Below, piece by piece: positions 61,164 through 64,000 of a stretch of 64,000 bases of DNA. The DNA comes from Planctomycetota bacterium (GTDB taxonomy: Bacteria; Planctomycetota; UBA1135; GCA-002686595): NCBI GenBank assembly GCA_016714045.1, contig JADJNY010000011.1:62001-126000 (forward strand), given 5' to 3'. The notes under the pieces are model-generated. The model saw only the letters and a program-made list of their open reading frames with translations. It was not told the origin of the DNA and did no database searches. Numbering within the stretch: the first letter of the stretch is position 1; every line of letters begins with the position of its first letter. The position numbers were made by a program, and so were the translations under genes.

Positions 61164-64000
61164 TCACTGACGGAACGCGAAGCCCAGCGCGGAGAGCGTC
61201 GGGCTCAGGTTCGTCTGCGCGTTCGAGATGAACGAGATGCGCGTCTGGAAGAACTCCGCGCCGTCGATCTCGGACATGTCCGAACGCCAGTTGCCGCCGG
61301 TGCTGCTCGAGTGGAACGTGACGCCCGTGGCGATGTCGCCGTACGCGTCGAGCGACGCCGCGGTCAGGAGCGAGTTGTTGCCCGCGGTGATGTTGCTCGC
61401 CCCGCGGAACGCCAGGACGATTGACGTGCCGGTCGGTTGACGCTCGGGCGCCGGGTCGACGATCGGAGTCACGTAGCGCGGCACGTTCACGGTCGGGGTA
61501 TCGAACCAGATCGTGTGCGCGCGGCTGACGCGCGTCACGAGGTTCAGCTGACCGACGTAGAACACCGTGTCGACGCCCGCCGTCGCGAGTCCAGGAGGCG
61601 CGGAGGCGGGGTTGAAGCCGCCTGTCGCGACGTTCTGCAGGTCCGGGTCCTTGACGACGATCACGCCACCGGTCGCGACGCCGCCCTGGGAGAAGGCGCG
61701 CGTGCGCGGCTGCCCGAAGAGCGTCACGTTGCTCACGTCGAAGACGTTGAGACCGAGCGCGCTGTTGTCGGGGTAGCAGCGGAACTCCATGAGGAGCGGG
61801 AGTCCGATCGTCGGCACGAGCGGCTGGGTGATCGGCGGACCGTTCTGGCCCCACAGCGTGCCGACCGGCGGAGGATTCGGGAGCGGGAGGTTGAAGGGGT
61901 GCGGGAGGCCGAGGTTGAACGTGATCGCCATCTCGACGCCGGCGCTGTCGAGGCCGCCGCGCGAAAGGATCGACGTGTCACGCCACGTGTAGAACTCCTT
62001 TTCCTCCGGCGCGACGCCGCGGTTCAGGGGGTACGGCAGCATCACGCTCCCGCTCGTCGCGATGAAGCGGTCCGACGGGCTCACGGTGTAGCCGCGGTCG
62101 CGCGTGTGCACGACCTTCGGCGGGTCCGTGGCGGTGTTCAGGTAGTTCTGGTCGTACGTGCCGAGCAGACCCGATGCCGGGTACGTGAACACGTTCATCA
62201 TCGCGTCGATGAACTGGCCCTCGTCCGGCAGACGCGACGAGTGGGAGAGCGAGATCTGGAACGCGTCGAACACGTCGGCGACGACGTTGCCGCCAAGCGG
62301 TGACCACGCGAGGCCTTCGACGTCCATGTTCATCGTGCGGTCGTCCGTGATGACGAAGCCCGTGTCGACGTAGCGCCAGACCGTCATCATCTTGCTCCCG
62401 AGCTGGGAGAGCGGCGTCTGTGTGCCGCCCGCCGTCGGGGTCATCGCGTTCAGCGTCGGCTGCGTGCGGTCGACGGGGATCGCCGTGCGGACGACCTGCC
62501 GCGGTTCGAGCTCGCCCTTGAGGAAGTTGACCTGGATCTGGCCGCGCACTTCGGGGCCCGGGCTCGCGGTCGTGCCCGTGACGGGGATCTCGTCGACCGA
62601 CGTGAAGCGCAGGACGAGGTTGCCCGAGAGTACGGTCGCCTCGGTCGCATCGATCGTGAAGAGCACGGGGGGCAGCGCTGCGGCGATCTTGTTGCCCGCG
62701 AGGTCGAGCGGCCCGAGGTCTGAATTCGGAACGTTGACCCAGTAGGACTCGGTGAGACCCGACGTGTGGCGCAGGGGGAGGCTCGGCTCGAGTCGGAACT
62801 CCTGCGAGTCGCTGGACGGGGTGACGCGCCCGACCGTGTAGCCACGCTCGGGGCTGGTCGGGACTGTTGCGGGGTCGAAGTTCGTGACGGTGAGCGTTTC
62901 GAACGCGTTCACGGACACGGGGTCCATCGGTTCGCTGAAGCGCACGATCACGGGCGAGTCCGTCGCGACCCCGGCCGCCGGCGGCTGCGAGATGCTCGGG
63001 AAGCGCACGAAGCACGCTTGCTTGTTCACGTTCGTGGCCGGATCCCACACCGTCGACAGCGTGCCCTGACCGGCGCTGAAGAAGGTCGTCGAGGGTTCGA
63101 CGATGCGGTACTGGACCGACGCGATCTGGCTGCCGACCGGCACGGCGACCTCGGTGATCTCACCGAAGACGTTCGCCTGCTGCAGGACGTCGCCGACCTT
63201 CGTGGCCATCGCGCACGTCGAGTTCAGGAACGTGATCGAGCTCGCGAAAACCGTCGGGCCGCCGGTGGGGGTCCCGATGACGACGGGCTGCGTGCCGACG
63301 ACCCGCGGAGCCGTCGTGTCGCTGAGGAATCCGTTGCTCGTATCGCCGGTGATCTCGGTCTTCCCGCCCGAGCGCGCCGCGCGCACGACGTCGCGGGTCG
63401 ACGAGCTCGTGTCGTTGCTGCCATTGCCCAGGAAGGCGACGGGGTGCCCGCTCAGGTTGCGGAGCACTTCGTTCTGTCCCTCCGACGGCTCGGTGCGCGT
63501 CGGAACGCGGACGGCCAGGTTGGCGAGGTTCGTCGTCAGGCTGGCGGGGAAGCCCGTGGCATTGGGGGACACCGCGAACTCCGACGCTTCGCGCGGCGTG
63601 ATCGTCGGGTCGATGATGATGCGCGTCGGGTAGAACTCGAGCGTCCCGTCCCCGTCCGTGTCGATCGCATCGCCATGGTTGGGATCGGCGAAAACGAGCG
63701 TCTCGAGCGGCGCCTCGGGCGGATAGCCCGAGAAGAGCTGGACCGTCGTCCGGTCGATCAGCGTCTTGTCGAGGAGGTCGTTGAATTTGAGGACGATGGC
63801 CGAGTTGCGCGGCACGAGCGAGAACGGCGGCAGTTCGCTCGGGTCGAGGCTCTTGTCGTTGACCGGCGCCAGGTTCCGATCGAGCCGGTCGAACGCGCGC
63901 TGGTAAGCGGAGGTTTCCACGCCCCCGATCACCGTCGACGGCGTGTACGGGTGGAGGATCGTGACCGTCGTCTCGAGGGTGATTGCGTTCGTCTCGACGA
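61164..64000 (-). CDS. Large secreted Ig-like (SbsA/Big_5 type) protein, 5' end outside window
   Basis: At least 945 residues, with the frame open to the right edge (967 codons), so the true start is outside. Repeated segments such as LVPRNSAIVLKFNDLLDKTL and TDSPVIVRFSEPMDPVSVNA are bacterial Ig-like domains that open with a 'strong' FSEPMD motif. LGGNVVADVFDAFQISLSHS, FYTWRDTSIL and the C-terminal NLSPTLSALGFAFRQ are unfamiliar. The possible GTG at 63932 lies inside this frame and is not needed as the start. The composition (Thr, Pro, Val-rich, few Lys) fits an exported cell-surface protein. Function unknown. Confidence 0.7.
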   Translation of the reverse strand, partial: VETNAITLETTVTILHPYTPSTVIGGVETSAYQRAFDRLDRNLAPVNDKSLDPSELPPFSLVPRNSAIVLKFNDLLDKTLIDRTTVQLFSGYPPEAPLETLVFADPNHGDAIDTDGDGTLEFYPTRIIIDPTITPREASEFAVSPNATGFPASLTTNLANLAVRVPTRTEPSEGQNEVLRNLSGHPVAFLGNGSNDTSSSTRDVVRAARSGGKTEITGDTSNGFLSDTTAPRVVGTQPVVIGTPTGGPTVFASSITFLNSTCAMATKVGDVLQQANVFGEITEVAVPVGSQIASVQYRIVEPSTTFFSAGQGTLSTVWDPATNVNKQACFVRFPSISQPPAAGVATDSPVIVRFSEPMDPVSVNAFETLTVTNFDPATVPTSPERGYTVGRVTPSSDSQEFRLEPSLPLRHTSGLTESYWVNVPNSDLGPLDLAGNKIAAALPPVLFTIDATEATVLSGNLVLRFTSVDEIPVTGTTASPGPEVRGQIQVNFLKGELEPRQVVRTAIPVDRTQPTLNAMTPTAGGTQTPLSQLGSKMMTVWRYVDTGFVITDDRTMNMDVEGLAWSPLGGNVVADVFDAFQISLSHSSRLPDEGQFIDAMMNVFTYPASGLLGTYDQNYLNTATDPPKVVHTRDRGYTVSPSDRFIATSGSVMLPYPLNRGVAPEEKEFYTWRDTSILSRGGLDSAGVEMAITFNLGLPHPFNLPLPNPPPVGTLWGQNGPPITQPLVPTIGLPLLMEFRCYPDNSALGLNVFDVSNVTLFGQPRTRAFSQGGVATGGVIVVKDPDLQNVATGGFNPASAPPGLATAGVDTVFYVGQLNLVTRVSRAHTIWFDTPTVNVPRYVTPIVDPAPERQPTGTSIVLAFRGASNITAGNNSLLTAASLDAYGDIATGVTFHSSSTGGNWRSDMSEIDGAEFFQTRISFISNAQTNLSPTLSALGFAFRQ

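Overview
This is a gene-dense window of about 67-70% GC from the core chromosome of a bacterium. It is most likely a member of the Planctomycetota. Three things suggest this. The EF-Tu effector (switch I) loop has the form I recall from planctomycetes. A secreted FG-GAP protein ends in a dockerin-like motif and a CFGDG...CPCGN...GCRNS domain that I associate with the Pla163/Poly30-type planctomycetes. Ribosomal protein L30 is missing from the spc cluster. The assignment is inference from family knowledge, not a database result.

Layout. 1-371: 3' end of chorismate synthase. 598-2908: promoter, tRNA-Thr(TGT)-Tyr(GTA)-Gly(TCC)-Thr(GGT), then tuf, the same order and anticodons as the E. coli thrU-tyrU-glyT-thrT-tufB operon. 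3027-15394: rpmG-secE-nusG-rplKAJL-rpoBC, with a strong hairpin between rplL and rpoB. 15391-19666: rpsL-rpsG and terminator, then a Tsr3-like rRNA aminocarboxypropyltransferase, an opposing DksA/TraR zinc-finger gene and a frameshifted EF-G, so the str operon is split. 19740-34859: one long S10-spc-alpha cluster (rpsJ to rplQ, with secY, adk, infA and rpoA), closed by a terminator. 34959-44492: a secreted glutaminase-A-like protein, a MORN-repeat membrane protein coupled to dnaE, an FG-GAP secreted protein and an acetyl/succinylornithine-type carbamoyltransferase. 44850-49404: tRNA-Arg(ACG), tadA, two tRNA-Ser genes, SRP RNA (two copies set in a 59-bp repeat), dnaX, ybaB and recR. 49415-51782: truA, hpf, ptsN and an HPr gene. 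51894-56989: pilM, pilN, a pilO-pilP fusion and pilQ. 57782-60523: RNase E/G. 61164-64000: the C-terminal 967 residues of a large secreted Ig-like protein, which runs off the right edge.

How the genes work together. Nearly everything supports gene expression: transcription (RpoA, RpoB, RpoC, NusG), the ribosome and its factors (EF-Tu, EF-G, IF-1, HPF), protein export (SecE, SecY, SRP RNA), RNA modification and decay (TadA, TruA, a Tsr3-like enzyme, RNase E/G), and replication and repair (DnaE, DnaX, RecR). The PTS-type regulators and PilMNOPQ add a regulatory phosphotransfer pair and the alignment complex and outer-membrane secretin of a type IV pilus or type II secretion-like machine.

Sequence quality. 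Essential genes carry broken frames: EF-G twice, truA twice, and once each in tadA, dnaE, pilN and the FG-GAP gene. Frames also look wrong at the ends of rpoC and pilQ, and rplD has an in-frame TGA at the conserved Trp. Most shifts fall in short G/C runs, so uncorrected assembly errors are the simplest explanation. I annotate these genes across the breaks and give the break positions.
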